From positions 1 through 7,295 of the forward strand of contig CALAFU010000226.1 in the NCBI GenBank assembly GCA_937891325.1: a DNA stretch of 7,295 nt, read 5' to 3'. The stretch is from an uncultured Candidatus Melainabacteria bacterium (GTDB lineage: Bacteria > Cyanobacteriota > Vampirovibrionia > Gastranaerophilales > Gastranaerophilaceae). The position numbers and the translations under genes were made by a program. Below, one piece after another: positions 1 to 6,098 of the stretch; position 1 is the stretch's first letter; every line of letters starts with the position of its first letter. The notes below the pieces were generated by a model that had not been told where the DNA came from, ran no database searches, and saw nothing but the letters and a program-made list of their open reading frames with translations.

Positions 1-381
1 AGTTCTTCTGATAGTACCTTTAAAACCAATGATATCGCCAACATCAACAAGTTTTAACATTTTGAATTTTTCTTCACCTAAGTTTTGTTTGTGAGAGAAA
101 ATTTGAATTTTTCCTGTTTCGTCCATCAAGTCAATGAACATACCTGTATTACGCATCGCCATAATACGTCCAGCTACTGCGTATTCGTCTTCTGTTTCTT
201 CACCTGCTGGAAGCTCTTTATATTTTTCTTGTAATTCAGCTGCGCTAGCTGTTTTTTCGTATTTGTAAGGATATGGATTAATTCCTTTGTCCACAAAGTC
301 AGTTAACTTTTGGACTCTTGCTTGACGAATGTTCTCTTTTGGAGAAATCGTTTCTTTGTTTTGATTTTCTTCTTGTGTCAT
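1..381 (-). CDS. lysS: Lysyl-tRNA synthetase (class II), N-terminal part, cut by window edge
   Basis: Attaches lysine to tRNA-Lys in the cytoplasm for protein synthesis. Only the first 127 codons are here; the gene continues past base 1. The start is the ATG read on the minus strand at 381-379, preceded by an AAGGA ribosome site at about 388-392. Visible parts are a charged N-terminal leader (residues 1-18), a helical stretch 'RQARVQKLTDF' followed by 'GINPYPYKYEKT' (about 33-44), which is the typical LysS 'G.NPYP' entry, and then the OB-fold anticodon-binding domain (from about residue 67), with 'VAGRIMAMRNTGMFIDLMD', 'GKIQIF' and 'DVGDIIGFKGTIRRT'. The class II catalytic core lies outside the window. 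It follows the PBP1A gene by 36 bp on the same strand with no terminator between, so it is probably co-transcribed. AsnRS and AspRS share the OB-fold, but the 'GINPYP' stretch favours LysS. Confidence 0.93.
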   Translation of the reverse strand, partial: MTQEENQNKETISPKENIRQARVQKLTDFVDKGINPYPYKYEKTASAAELQEKYKELPAGEETEDEYAVAGRIMAMRNTGMFIDLMDETGKIQIFSHKQNLGEEKFKMLKLVDVGDIIGFKGTIRRT

Positions 382-417
382 TTTTCTTCCTTTTATTCTT
401 AATTAATTACTTGCTTG

Positions 418-2583
418 TTAAAATGGCTTTGCCATTGGGATTGGAGCTAATTTGCCTGCATCATCAGATTTTGGAGTTTCGATTTTTACAGGTTTAACTT
501 CAACTTTTGGTGCTACCGCGTTGTTAATTTCATTTTTAACCTTGTTGCTATTTGCACGAGGCTTAATTACCGGTGTTACAGGTTGTATAACCTCGTCATT
601 TATCGCATCAGAAACCTCTGAAGCCTCTTGTTTTTTGTTTTCTTCTGCAGTTTCTTTATCAAAAGTTTTTTGTGCTGCATCTGGAGAGATGAACATTGGA
701 GAACCCTTCATTCTGAATGGTTTTAAAGCAACAGGCGGATAGTCTGTAAAGTCTTTTGCGCCATAAGGTTCAGTTGCAACTCTCATAACGTCCTTCCAAA
801 TAAGGGCTGGAACAGTACCACCTGTTAAGTTACCCATTTTTGTATTGTCGTCGTTACCAACCCAAACACCTGTAACGATGTCAGGAGTGTAACCGAAGAA
901 GGTTGCGTCCTTTGAATCATCAGTTGTACCTGTTTTTACGGCTGCCGGTTTACCGATATTTGCGGCAACACCTGTACCACTTTGAACAACTGTTTTCATC
1001 ATTGCTGTCATTGTTGCAGCGGTTTCAATCGCTAAAACCTTTGTAGATTTAGCTTTTGGTGCCGTGTAAATAACCTTACCGCGAGAAGTTTCAATGCTTT
1101 CAACTGCATAAGGTTCTACTTTATAGCCACCGTTTGAGAATACACCGTAAGCTCTTGTCATTTCAAACAATTTTACACCGTTTGAACCTAAAGCGATTGT
1201 GTAGTCGTATTCTAAAGGTGTTGAAATACCCATTACACGTACTAATTGGATAACAGGTCTGATGCCAACGTATTCAATTAATCTAGCTGCACAAACGTTT
1301 GAAGATACCATTAATGCTGTGTATAACGGAATTTCACCTCTGTATTTATTACCGTAGTTTCTAGGTGCCCAATTACCGATTTTTACAGGTAAATCCTGAA
1401 TCATATCGTTTGGAGTCAAGCCTTTTTCAATAGCTGCGGCATATACAAATGGTTTAAATGAAGATCCTGGAGGTCTTACCGCTTGTGTAACACGGTCATA
1501 TTGAGATTTTGTGTAATCTTTACCGCCTACGTAAGCCAAAATCTTACCATTTTGAGTGTTAAATGTGAACACAGCGGCTTGTTGTTTGTCGCCTTTTAAG
1601 CCCCAGCTGTTCATATTTCTTGTAACCGCTTCGTTTGCAGCCATTTGAGTTTTATAATCAAGCGTAGTTACAATTTTGTAGCCACCTTGTGAAATGTCTG
1701 TTTCATCAAAACCAAGTTTTTCAAGCTCGTTCATTACGTAATCACAGAAATATGGAGCTTTGTTGAAGGTATAAAGCTGTGGTAGAGAGCTTAAGACGAT
1801 TTTTTCGTGCTTTGCAGCTCTGTATTGGTCTTTTGTGATGTAACGCATCTTGTACATACGTTTCAATACTTGGTTTCTACGTTGTTGAGCTTTTTTGATA
1901 TCATTGAATGGTGAATATACAGAAGGTGCTTGTGGAAGACCTGCTATAAGTGCGATTTCTCCTAAACTTAGTTCGTTGATATGTTTGTTGAAGTATATTT
2001 GAGCAGCGCCTTCAACACCATAAGCGCCAGAGCCTAAATATACGTTATTTAAGTACATTTCAAGGATTTTGTCCTTTGAAATTGTTTTTTCAATTCTTGC
2101 AGCGATTACGAATTCTTTAATCTTACGGTTGAAAGTTTTTTCGTTAGATAAGAATAAAATTCTTGAAAGCTGTTGTGTGATTGTACTTGCACCTTGTACA
2201 ACGTGTCCAGCCATAATGTTTGCAACGATAGAACGAGCCAAACCTAATAAATCGTAACCGTCGTGGTGATAGAAGTTTTTGTCTTCTGTTGCAATGATAG
2301 CTTGAATTAAAGTGTCTGGAATCTCGTCTAATTCAACCTTTTTGAAAGTGTAAGCGGTAAATGTTTTAATAATTTCGCCGTCAGATGAATAAAGTTTTGT
2401 GATAATATTCGGTCTGAATTGCTCTAAATTGTTAATTGGTGGTAAAGTGCTCAAGTATAGCTTGAATGATACGATACCAGCAAAGCATACAGCGATGAAA
2501 ACGCTTATGCCATAAGCGATAGAAGTTCTTAACTTCTGGTTTTTAGCCTTTTTAATTTGCTTGGGAACTATAAAATTATACAT
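418..2583 (-). CDS. mrcA: Penicillin-binding protein 1A family, bifunctional transglycosylase/transpeptidase
   Basis: Polymerises lipid II into glycan strands and cross-links the peptides; anchored in the inner membrane with its catalytic domains outside. 721 residues, normal for class A PBPs. A basic N-terminus precedes one membrane anchor (about 22-44). The GT51 domain (about 70-245) shows 'ATEDKNFYHHDG' with catalytic Glu100, 'GASTITQQL' (131-139), 'RKIKE' and 'KILEMYLNNVYLGSGAYGV' with the likely second Glu175. The transpeptidase domain (about 335-610) has 'PPGSSFKPF' with nucleophile Ser374 and Lys377, the SxN motif S427-S428-N429, and K550-T551-G552 of 'KTGTTDDSKDATFFGY'. Residues from about 620 form a Lys/Glu/Pro-rich tail ending in 'PIPMAKPF'. 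The ATG at 2583 has an AAGGA ribosome site at 2588-2592. All key catalytic motifs are intact. It is transcribed divergently from the YkgJ gene and followed by lysS. The gene symbol (mrcA/ponA) is by family only. Confidence 0.96.
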   Translation of the reverse strand: MYNFIVPKQIKKAKNQKLRTSIAYGISVFIAVCFAGIVSFKLYLSTLPPINNLEQFRPNIITKLYSSDGEIIKTFTAYTFKKVELDEIPDTLIQAIIATEDKNFYHHDGYDLLGLARSIVANIMAGHVVQGASTITQQLSRILFLSNEKTFNRKIKEFVIAARIEKTISKDKILEMYLNNVYLGSGAYGVEGAAQIYFNKHINELSLGEIALIAGLPQAPSVYSPFNDIKKAQQRRNQVLKRMYKMRYITKDQYRAAKHEKIVLSSLPQLYTFNKAPYFCDYVMNELEKLGFDETDISQGGYKIVTTLDYKTQMAANEAVTRNMNSWGLKGDKQQAAVFTFNTQNGKILAYVGGKDYTKSQYDRVTQAVRPPGSSFKPFVYAAAIEKGLTPNDMIQDLPVKIGNWAPRNYGNKYRGEIPLYTALMVSSNVCAARLIEYVGIRPVIQLVRVMGISTPLEYDYTIALGSNGVKLFEMTRAYGVFSNGGYKVEPYAVESIETSRGKVIYTAPKAKSTKVLAIETAATMTAMMKTVVQSGTGVAANIGKPAAVKTGTTDDSKDATFFGYTPDIVTGVWVGNDDNTKMGNLTGGTVPALIWKDVMRVATEPYGAKDFTDYPPVALKPFRMKGSPMFISPDAAQKTFDKETAEENKKQEASEVSDAINDEVIQPVTPVIKPRANSNKVKNEINNAVAPKVEVKPVKIETPKSDDAGKLAPIPMAKPF

Positions 2584-2587
2584 TTTT

Positions 2588-2592
2588 TCCTT
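2588..2592 (-). promoter_or_regulatory. Ribosome binding site of the PBP1A gene
   Basis: AAGGA on the minus strand, four bases before the ATG at 2583. It supports that start, which also gives a sensible short basic cytoplasmic tail ahead of the membrane anchor. Confidence 0.7.
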
Positions 2593-2618
2593 GCCTTATA
2601 CAATAATTATCCTATAAT
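2591..2618 (+). promoter_or_regulatory. Candidate promoter for the YkgJ-SLH genes
   Basis: A perfect TATAAT (2613-2618) lies 16 bases after TTGCCT (2591-2596; four of six bases match TTGACA). Transcription would start near 2625, giving a leader of about 28 bases before the ATG at 2653. The -10 hexamer sits inside the spacer and loop of the inverted repeat. Assigned by eye; in such AT-rich DNA a chance match is possible. Confidence 0.5.
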
Positions 2619-2633
2619 ATAATTATTGTATAA
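2596..2633. repeat. Perfect 15-bp inverted repeat in the divergent intergenic region
   Basis: The arms are TTATACAATAATTAT (2596-2610) and ATAATTATTGTATAA (2619-2633), perfectly complementary, with the 8-base spacer CCTATAAT (2611-2618). It lies between the divergent PBP1A and YkgJ-family starts and covers the candidate -10 elements of both directions. It could be a regulator's operator or a hairpin in a leader transcript. The arms are pure A/T apart from one G/C pair and no U-run follows, so a terminator is unlikely. The half-site core ATAATTAT is itself a palindrome. Confidence 0.75.
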
Positions 2634-2649
2634 AAAACGAAATTGTAAA
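2622..2649 (-). promoter_or_regulatory. Candidate promoter for the PBP1A-lysS genes
   Basis: Read on the minus strand, TTTACA (2649-2644; five of six bases match TTGACA) is followed after 16 bases by AATAAT (2627-2622; five of six match TATAAT). The predicted start falls near 2615, inside the loop of the inverted repeat. Its -10 lies in the right arm, so a protein bound to the repeat could affect both directions. Assigned by eye only. Confidence 0.4.
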
Positions 2650-2652
2650 CAC

Positions 2653-3042
2653 ATGTTAGATTTTATTGTATCATTTATAAACGAAATCCGCTCATATTTT
2701 GTGCCTGAAAGGCTTACTTACAAGGTCGTTGGAGAGTGTAAGAAGTGTGGAAAATGCTGTAATCACATGTACAGCTATGATGAGTACACAGAAAAAGAGT
2801 TCAAATTTATGCAACTTTTGTTCCCTGCGTACCGTAGATTCTACATTAAAGGCAAAGATGAGGACGGAAAGCTAATATTTGCGTGCAAGTTAGTGTCACC
2901 AGAAGGTCTATGTACTGTGTATGACAAGCGTTTACCAATGTGCAGAAAATATCCGGCAAAGCAAATTCGATTTTATGCAAAAATGCCTGAAGGGTGCGGA
3001 TATACTGTAATTAAGAAGGATTTTAAAGATTACTTAAAATAA
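2653..3042 (+). CDS. YkgJ-family (CxxCxxCC) putative zinc/iron-cluster protein
   Basis: Small cytoplasmic protein (129 residues) of the YkgJ/UPF0153 family, whose members are annotated as binding Zn or Fe-S through a Cys cluster; the precise role is not established. The hallmark is 'GECKKCGKCCNH' with Cys29, Cys32, Cys35 and Cys36. Further family cysteines follow: Cys78 ('FACKL'), Cys87 ('GLCTVYDKR'), Cys97 ('PMCRKYPA') and Cys115 ('GCGY'), matching the family pattern C..Y..RP..C+.fP. I chose ATG 2653. The frame is also open from a TTG at 2626, but that codon lies inside the right arm of the inverted repeat and next to the predicted transcription start. Neither start has a clear ribosome site, which is unusual beside its neighbours. 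The SLH gene follows after 48 bp, probably in the same transcript. Confidence 0.85.
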   Translation: MLDFIVSFINEIRSYFVPERLTYKVVGECKKCGKCCNHMYSYDEYTEKEFKFMQLLFPAYRRFYIKGKDEDGKLIFACKLVSPEGLCTVYDKRLPMCRKYPAKQIRFYAKMPEGCGYTVIKKDFKDYLK

Positions 3043-3080
3043 TTGCCAAAGCTAAAAAAATGCTTTATAATTTTATTGAC

Positions 3081-3085
3081 AGGAG
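3081..3085 (+). promoter_or_regulatory. Ribosome binding site deciding the GTG start of the SLH protein
   Basis: AGGAG, five bases before GTG 3091. The frame is open further upstream to a TTG at 3043, directly after the preceding stop codon, but that start has no ribosome site and would put extra residues ahead of the signal peptide. Confidence 0.8.
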
Positions 3086-3090
3086 TAGAC

Positions 3091-4404
3091 GTGGGAAGAA
3101 TTAAATCAAGTATAATAATAGTTTTAGCACTTTTTGCGATGTTTGTATCGCCAAAAGCCTTTGCTGTTGAGCAAATTCTAGATGTAATGCTTCCTTCAAG
3201 CAGTTTTTTAGACGTTCCTGACAATTATTGGGCATATACTGAAATCTCAGAGCTACACCACAAGGGCATTTTGAAGGGCTATCCAAGCCAAAACTTTCGC
3301 CCTGAGGCATCTATAACTAGAGAAGAATTTGCAACAGCTGTAATTAAGGCTCTAGGCTTAGATGACGGTGAGGTAATGGACCCATTGGCACTAGATGACG
3401 TATTTCCAGAAGATTGGGCATACCAAAATATACAAAACGCCTTCTTTTTCGGGCTTTTCTTGCCACCAAGAATGGCTAAAGACGGCGGATATTATTTCTA
3501 CCCAACGCAAAATATAACAAGGGCTCACGCCATTACAATGGCTGTAAATTCAATTAAAACAGTGCCAATGACGAAGAAAAAGGCTAAAAGTATTTTAGAA
3601 TATACTTATGACGACTTTTTTAAAATTCCAGATTGGTTTGTAGCACCGGCTGCAAAGGCTCAAGTTCTTGATATGCTTGTAATTGACCCTCGCGGAAAGA
3701 AGCTAATTGCCTACGATAGACCAATTACGAGGGCTGAAACGGCTGTATTGCTTTATAATATGATTGAAGAAGCTCGTAAAAACCCGAATGACAAGATTAA
3801 AGCGGTTTTTGACAAGAAAATATCTGCTGAAGGTCACGTAATTCAAGATGCAATTGTAGATGACAGTATCGCTACAATACCAGCAGGAACTGAATTACCG
3901 TTAGTTGTTACCGGCAAAATAAGCTCTCAGAAGGCTTGTGAAGGTGAAAAGTATGTTGCTTTAGTGCCAAAGAACTTTGTTACCGCTAAAAAATATTTGC
4001 TAATTCCTTATGGGGCAAGGTTTACAGGGCATGTGCAACAAGTTAAAAAAGGTCGTTTTTTGATTAGAAATGCTGTTTTAACACTTCAAAACGACAGTTT
4101 AGACATTCTGCATCAGCCATTAACAAGAGTGAACGCTATTGCAGAGATTAAGACTCCCAAAAGTGACTCTAGATTTAGAAAAATCTTTAAAGGGGAGAAA
4201 TTGACCGTAGATAGAGGCGAATTCCTATATATTAAGTTGTTAGAACCAATAAAAGTGGATGTTTCAACAGGTCGACTTCTTGTAAACCCTGAATTGGACT
4301 ACAAAAACAGCTCTGTAATGGATCCTTATCAACATAAAAATGAGGCAACTAAAAAACAAGTTTTAGATTACATAAAATCACCGACAGAGGTAGAAGACTT
4401 ATAA
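3091..4404 (+). CDS. Exported protein with three SLH (S-layer homology) domains
   Basis: 437 residues from GTG 3091. The N-terminus is a textbook signal peptide: basic 'GRIKS', a hydrophobic core (about 7-20), and probable cleavage after 'AFA' at residue 25. Three SLH repeats follow at about 39-89 ('FLDVPDNYWAYTEI...ITREEFATAVIKAL'), 102-156 ('DVFPEDWAYQNI...ITRAHAITMAVNSI') and 172-228 ('YDDFFKIPDWFVAPAAKA...ITRAETAVLLYNMI'), each ending in the typical ITR helix. SLH domains usually bind secondary cell-wall polymers or peptidoglycan, so the protein likely attaches to the envelope. Residues about 260-395 look beta-rich, with 'IPAGTELPLVV', 'IPYGARFTGHVQQV' and 'VDRGEFLYIKLLEPI' suggesting repeated small barrel-like units. 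I do not recognise a named domain there. There is no OprB-like porin region, unlike many cyanobacterial SLH proteins. Its exact function is unknown. Confidence 0.88.
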   Translation: MGRIKSSIIIVLALFAMFVSPKAFAVEQILDVMLPSSSFLDVPDNYWAYTEISELHHKGILKGYPSQNFRPEASITREEFATAVIKALGLDDGEVMDPLALDDVFPEDWAYQNIQNAFFFGLFLPPRMAKDGGYYFYPTQNITRAHAITMAVNSIKTVPMTKKKAKSILEYTYDDFFKIPDWFVAPAAKAQVLDMLVIDPRGKKLIAYDRPITRAETAVLLYNMIEEARKNPNDKIKAVFDKKISAEGHVIQDAIVDDSIATIPAGTELPLVVTGKISSQKACEGEKYVALVPKNFVTAKKYLLIPYGARFTGHVQQVKKGRFLIRNAVLTLQNDSLDILHQPLTRVNAIAEIKTPKSDSRFRKIFKGEKLTVDRGEFLYIKLLEPIKVDVSTGRLLVNPELDYKNSSVMDPYQHKNEATKKQVLDYIKSPTEVEDL

Positions 4405-4408
4405 ATAA

Positions 4409-4453
4409 GCTGTTATAGGAGTATCGAGTTTCTGAAAGCCACTCTATAGCAGT
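4409..4453 (+). other. Stem-loop just after the SLH gene, not a canonical terminator
   Basis: The left arm 4409-4422 (GCTGTTATAGGAGT) pairs with the right arm 4441-4453 (ACTCTATAGCAGT). This makes a stem of about 13 pairs, including two G-U pairs (one at the base) and one bulged G, around an 18-base loop. It begins five bases after the SLH stop codon. No run of T follows (TCAAAATACAAATT), so intrinsic termination in the usual form is doubtful. It could protect the 3' end or be part of a structured RNA. Confidence 0.55.
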
Positions 4454-4512
4454 CAAAATACAAATTGAGAAGGTGAAAACATTATAAATAAATAATTTTA
4501 TGGGTGCTTGTC

Positions 4513-4540
4513 CGTAAAAATACGTACGTAAAAATACGTC
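4513..4540. repeat. Tandem 14-bp repeat, two copies of CGTAAAAATACGTA
   Basis: The unit occurs at 4513-4526 and 4527-4540; the second copy differs only in its last base (C for A). Each unit can fold as CGTA-AAAA-TACG, and the junction forms the palindrome TACGTACGTA (4521-4530). A 5-bp inverted pair flanks the array (TTGTC 4508-4512 and GACAA 4553-4557). It is more GC-containing than its surroundings. It may be a tandem protein-binding site; no known repeat family was recognised. Confidence 0.7.
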
Positions 4541-4659
4541 CGTTTTAAGTCAGACAAATTTTAAAGTAAAGAGTTGTATAATAAAATTGTAAGTTTGAAA
4601 TGTGAAAACAACATTAAAGTAATGATTTTTTAATCAAAACTTAAAACAAATTCACAAAA

Positions 4660-4688
4660 TTAAAAAAAAGACATGTTTATATTATAAT
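4660..4688 (+). promoter_or_regulatory. Promoter of the plsC pair
   Basis: A perfect TATAAT (4683-4688) lies 17 bases after TTAAAA (4660-4665; four of six bases match TTGACA). Transcription would begin near 4695, only about 11 bases before the start codon and just ahead of the GGAGG ribosome site. ACATG (4671-4675) and CATGT (4689-4693) form an inverted pair around the -10. Confidence 0.6.
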
Positions 4689-4705
4689 CATGTAATGGAG
4701 GCAAA

Positions 4706-5362
4706 ATGGCAAAGCAAAAAGTAAATTACGCAAGAAGAACTGCGAAATATTTCAATTTTATGAGAAAAGTTTTCCAAAGAATTGTTACCAATGTTTGGTA
4801 TTGCCCTCGTTTCAAGCTAATTTATAAGATGAAAATTGAAGGCAAAGAAAACATTCCTCAAAACAGCGACTTTATTGCTTGTGGCAACCATTTGTCTAAT
4901 TTAGACCCATACATAATAACTTACATTATGCCAAAACCCGTAGCATTTATGGCGAAGAAGGAACTTTTTGATAAAGCCTTTACTCGTTGGATGTTAGATT
5001 GGCAAGGTGCTTTTGCGGTTAATAGAGAAAAATTAGAAGTATCTACAATCAAGACAGCACTTGAAGTTAAAAACACAGATTGGATTTTAGGCTTGTTCCC
5101 ACAAGGTACAAGAGCTAAGAGTGGTACTATTGAGAATATTCACAAAGGTTTTGCGGGTCTTGCTCGTTCAACAAAATGTGGAATTTTGCCAATCGGTATT
5201 GTAGGGTCAGAAAAAACAACTTGGCTACCATTTAAGGGCAATATCACAGTAAAAATCGGTGAATTAATCCCTTACGATGAAGATTTAGACGCAGTAATGG
5301 AAAAATGGGCTAGAGCTATTCAAGAGCTTACAGGCTTTAAATACATTCCAAATCCAGCATAA
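4706..5362 (+). CDS. plsC: PlsC-type 1-acylglycerol-3-phosphate acyltransferase, first of two tandem paralogues
   Basis: 218 residues, usual for PlsC. The family transfers an acyl chain to lysophosphatidic acid to make phosphatidic acid at the inner membrane. Acyltransferase blocks are visible in order: 'GNHLSNLDP' with His62 and Asp67 (HX4D catalytic pair), 'GAFAVNRE' (101-108), 'FPQGTR' (131-136) and 'LPIGI' (161-165). Block III carries Gln where the textbook motif FPEGTR has Glu. The start ATG has a strong GGAGG site at 4697-4701. The N-terminus is basic and only mildly hydrophobic (about 24-41), so membrane association may be peripheral. It is followed after 24 bp by a paralogue sharing 'NYA+RTAK', 'FMAKKELF' and 'IEN.H.GF..LA'. 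Other lysophospholipid acyltransferases of the same superfamily cannot be excluded. Confidence 0.88.
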   Translation: MAKQKVNYARRTAKYFNFMRKVFQRIVTNVWYCPRFKLIYKMKIEGKENIPQNSDFIACGNHLSNLDPYIITYIMPKPVAFMAKKELFDKAFTRWMLDWQGAFAVNREKLEVSTIKTALEVKNTDWILGLFPQGTRAKSGTIENIHKGFAGLARSTKCGILPIGIVGSEKTTWLPFKGNITVKIGELIPYDEDLDAVMEKWARAIQELTGFKYIPNPA

Positions 5363-5386
5363 ATAGAATAAGGAATTAAGAATAAA

Positions 5387-6058
5387 ATGGCACACGTAGA
5401 AAAAAACTATGCAAAACGCACAGCAAAAGATTACCACATATTCAGAACTATATTTTTTATGTTCTTTTTATGGACTGTTGTTTTGCCTGTAACAACATTA
5501 ATGTACAACTTAAAAGTTAAGGGCAAGAAGAATTTACCTAAAAAAGGTAATTATATGCTTGCAAGCAACCACGTTTCAGAAATGGACCCGCCATTTTTGG
5601 CATGTGCTTGTAATATGCCAATTGCTTTTATGGCTAAGAAAGAACTTTTTGAAAAAACTGAACCTAGACATTGGCTTGTTAAGAAGTTAGGTGCTTTTTC
5701 TGTTGATAGAGAACATCCAGGACTTTCTACTTTCAAATCAGCAAAAGAAATTTTCAAAACAAGTTGGAAATTAGGTATCTTCCCAGAAGGCGGAACTCGT
5801 AAAAATAAAAAGATTGAAAACGTTCACAATGGTTTTGTTGCCTTAGCAAAAGCTGCAAAGGTAGACATTGTGCCTGTTGCAATTTCTGGTTTTGACGGAT
5901 ATTCAAAAAGATTTTTTGAAAAACATGTAACTGTAACTATTGGAAAACCAATTTCTTACCAATTGGAAACTGATGAAATTGTAAGACTTTGGTGCGAAGA
6001 AATCTCTAAAGATACAGGTTTTGAAAATTGCATGTTTCCAGAAAAAAGTTCATGTTAG
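5387..6058 (+). CDS. plsC: PlsC-type acyltransferase, second tandem paralogue
   Basis: 223 residues, clearly a duplicate of the preceding gene: both have 'NYA+RTAK' at residues 7-14 and 'FMAKKELF' at 81-88. Block I is 'SNHVSEMDPP' with His62 and Asp67, block II 'GAFSVDRE' (102-109), block III 'FPEGGTR' (132-138) and block IV 'VPVAI' (162-166). Block III keeps the Glu but reads EGGTR, so the expected Thr-Arg is displaced by one residue. A more hydrophobic N-terminal segment than in its sister (about 21-40) could span or dip into the membrane. The nearest ribosome site, AAGGA (5370-5374), is 12 bases from the ATG, which is rather far. Spacing of 24 bp suggests one transcript with the first copy. 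Having two copies may mean different acyl or headgroup substrates; this is inferred. Confidence 0.86.
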   Translation: MAHVEKNYAKRTAKDYHIFRTIFFMFFLWTVVLPVTTLMYNLKVKGKKNLPKKGNYMLASNHVSEMDPPFLACACNMPIAFMAKKELFEKTEPRHWLVKKLGAFSVDREHPGLSTFKSAKEIFKTSWKLGIFPEGGTRKNKKIENVHNGFVALAKAAKVDIVPVAISGFDGYSKRFFEKHVTVTIGKPISYQLETDEIVRLWCEEISKDTGFENCMFPEKSSC

Positions 6059-6080
6059 AATACATGTATTATAATTATAA
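6059..6080. promoter_or_regulatory. Palindrome-rich promoter region of ssb
   Basis: Two perfect 12-bp palindromes overlap by two bases: AATACATGTATT (6059-6070) and TTATAATTATAA (6069-6080). A TATAAT -10 (6070-6075) lies across them, with a predicted start near 6082. No convincing -35 was found in the end of the plsC gene (best AGTTCA at 6047-6052), so the promoter may be weak or activator-dependent. The ACATGT core also occurs at 4671-4676 near the plsC promoter. Confidence 0.5.
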
Positions 6081-6098
6081 AAGATAAGGAAAATAAAA

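Larger units (their letters stand above)
4405..4705. other. 301-bp gene-free intergenic region with structured elements
   Basis: No credible coding sequence was found on either strand. In order it contains a stem-loop (4409-4453), a tandem 14-bp repeat (4513-4540), a TATAAT hexamer without a good -35 (4577-4582), a weak 5-bp hairpin (4623-4636), and the promoter and ribosome site of the first plsC gene (4660-4701). No known riboswitch, tRNA or other RNA class was recognised. It could be the 3' end of the SLH transcript plus a long regulatory region, or could encode a small RNA. Confidence 0.6.

Noticed and set aside
452..742. Open frame of 96 codons on the plus strand
   Set aside because: It lies entirely opposite the C-terminal tail of the PBP1A gene, which has clear protein motifs on the other strand. 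The antisense product resembles no family and has no ribosome site.
2069..2257. Open frame of 62 codons on the plus strand
   Set aside because: Antisense to the conserved transglycosylase motifs of PBP1A; a by-product of that coding sequence.
3043..3090. Upstream TTG start for the SLH protein
   Set aside because: No ribosome site, and it would place 16 extra residues before a normal signal peptide; GTG 3091 has AGGAG at good spacing.
3076..3116. TTGACA (3076-3081) and TATAAT (3111-3116) as a promoter
   Set aside because: The spacer is 29 bases, far too long, and the -10 would lie inside the SLH coding sequence beyond its start codon.
3030..3310. Two open frames on the minus strand (64 and 69 codons)
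   Set aside because: Both run opposite the signal peptide and first SLH domain of a well-supported plus-strand gene.
4500..4517. Five-codon ORF (ATG GGT GCT TGT CCG TAA) as a leader peptide
   Set aside because: No ribosome site close to it, no attenuator-like codon run, and such short frames are expected by chance.
4623..4636. TGATT/AATCA hairpin as a terminator
   Set aside because: Only five weak pairs and no T-run after it; too little to call in AT-rich DNA.
5551..5757. Open frame of 68 codons on the minus strand
   Set aside because: Antisense to the catalytic region of the second PlsC paralogue, with no supporting signals.
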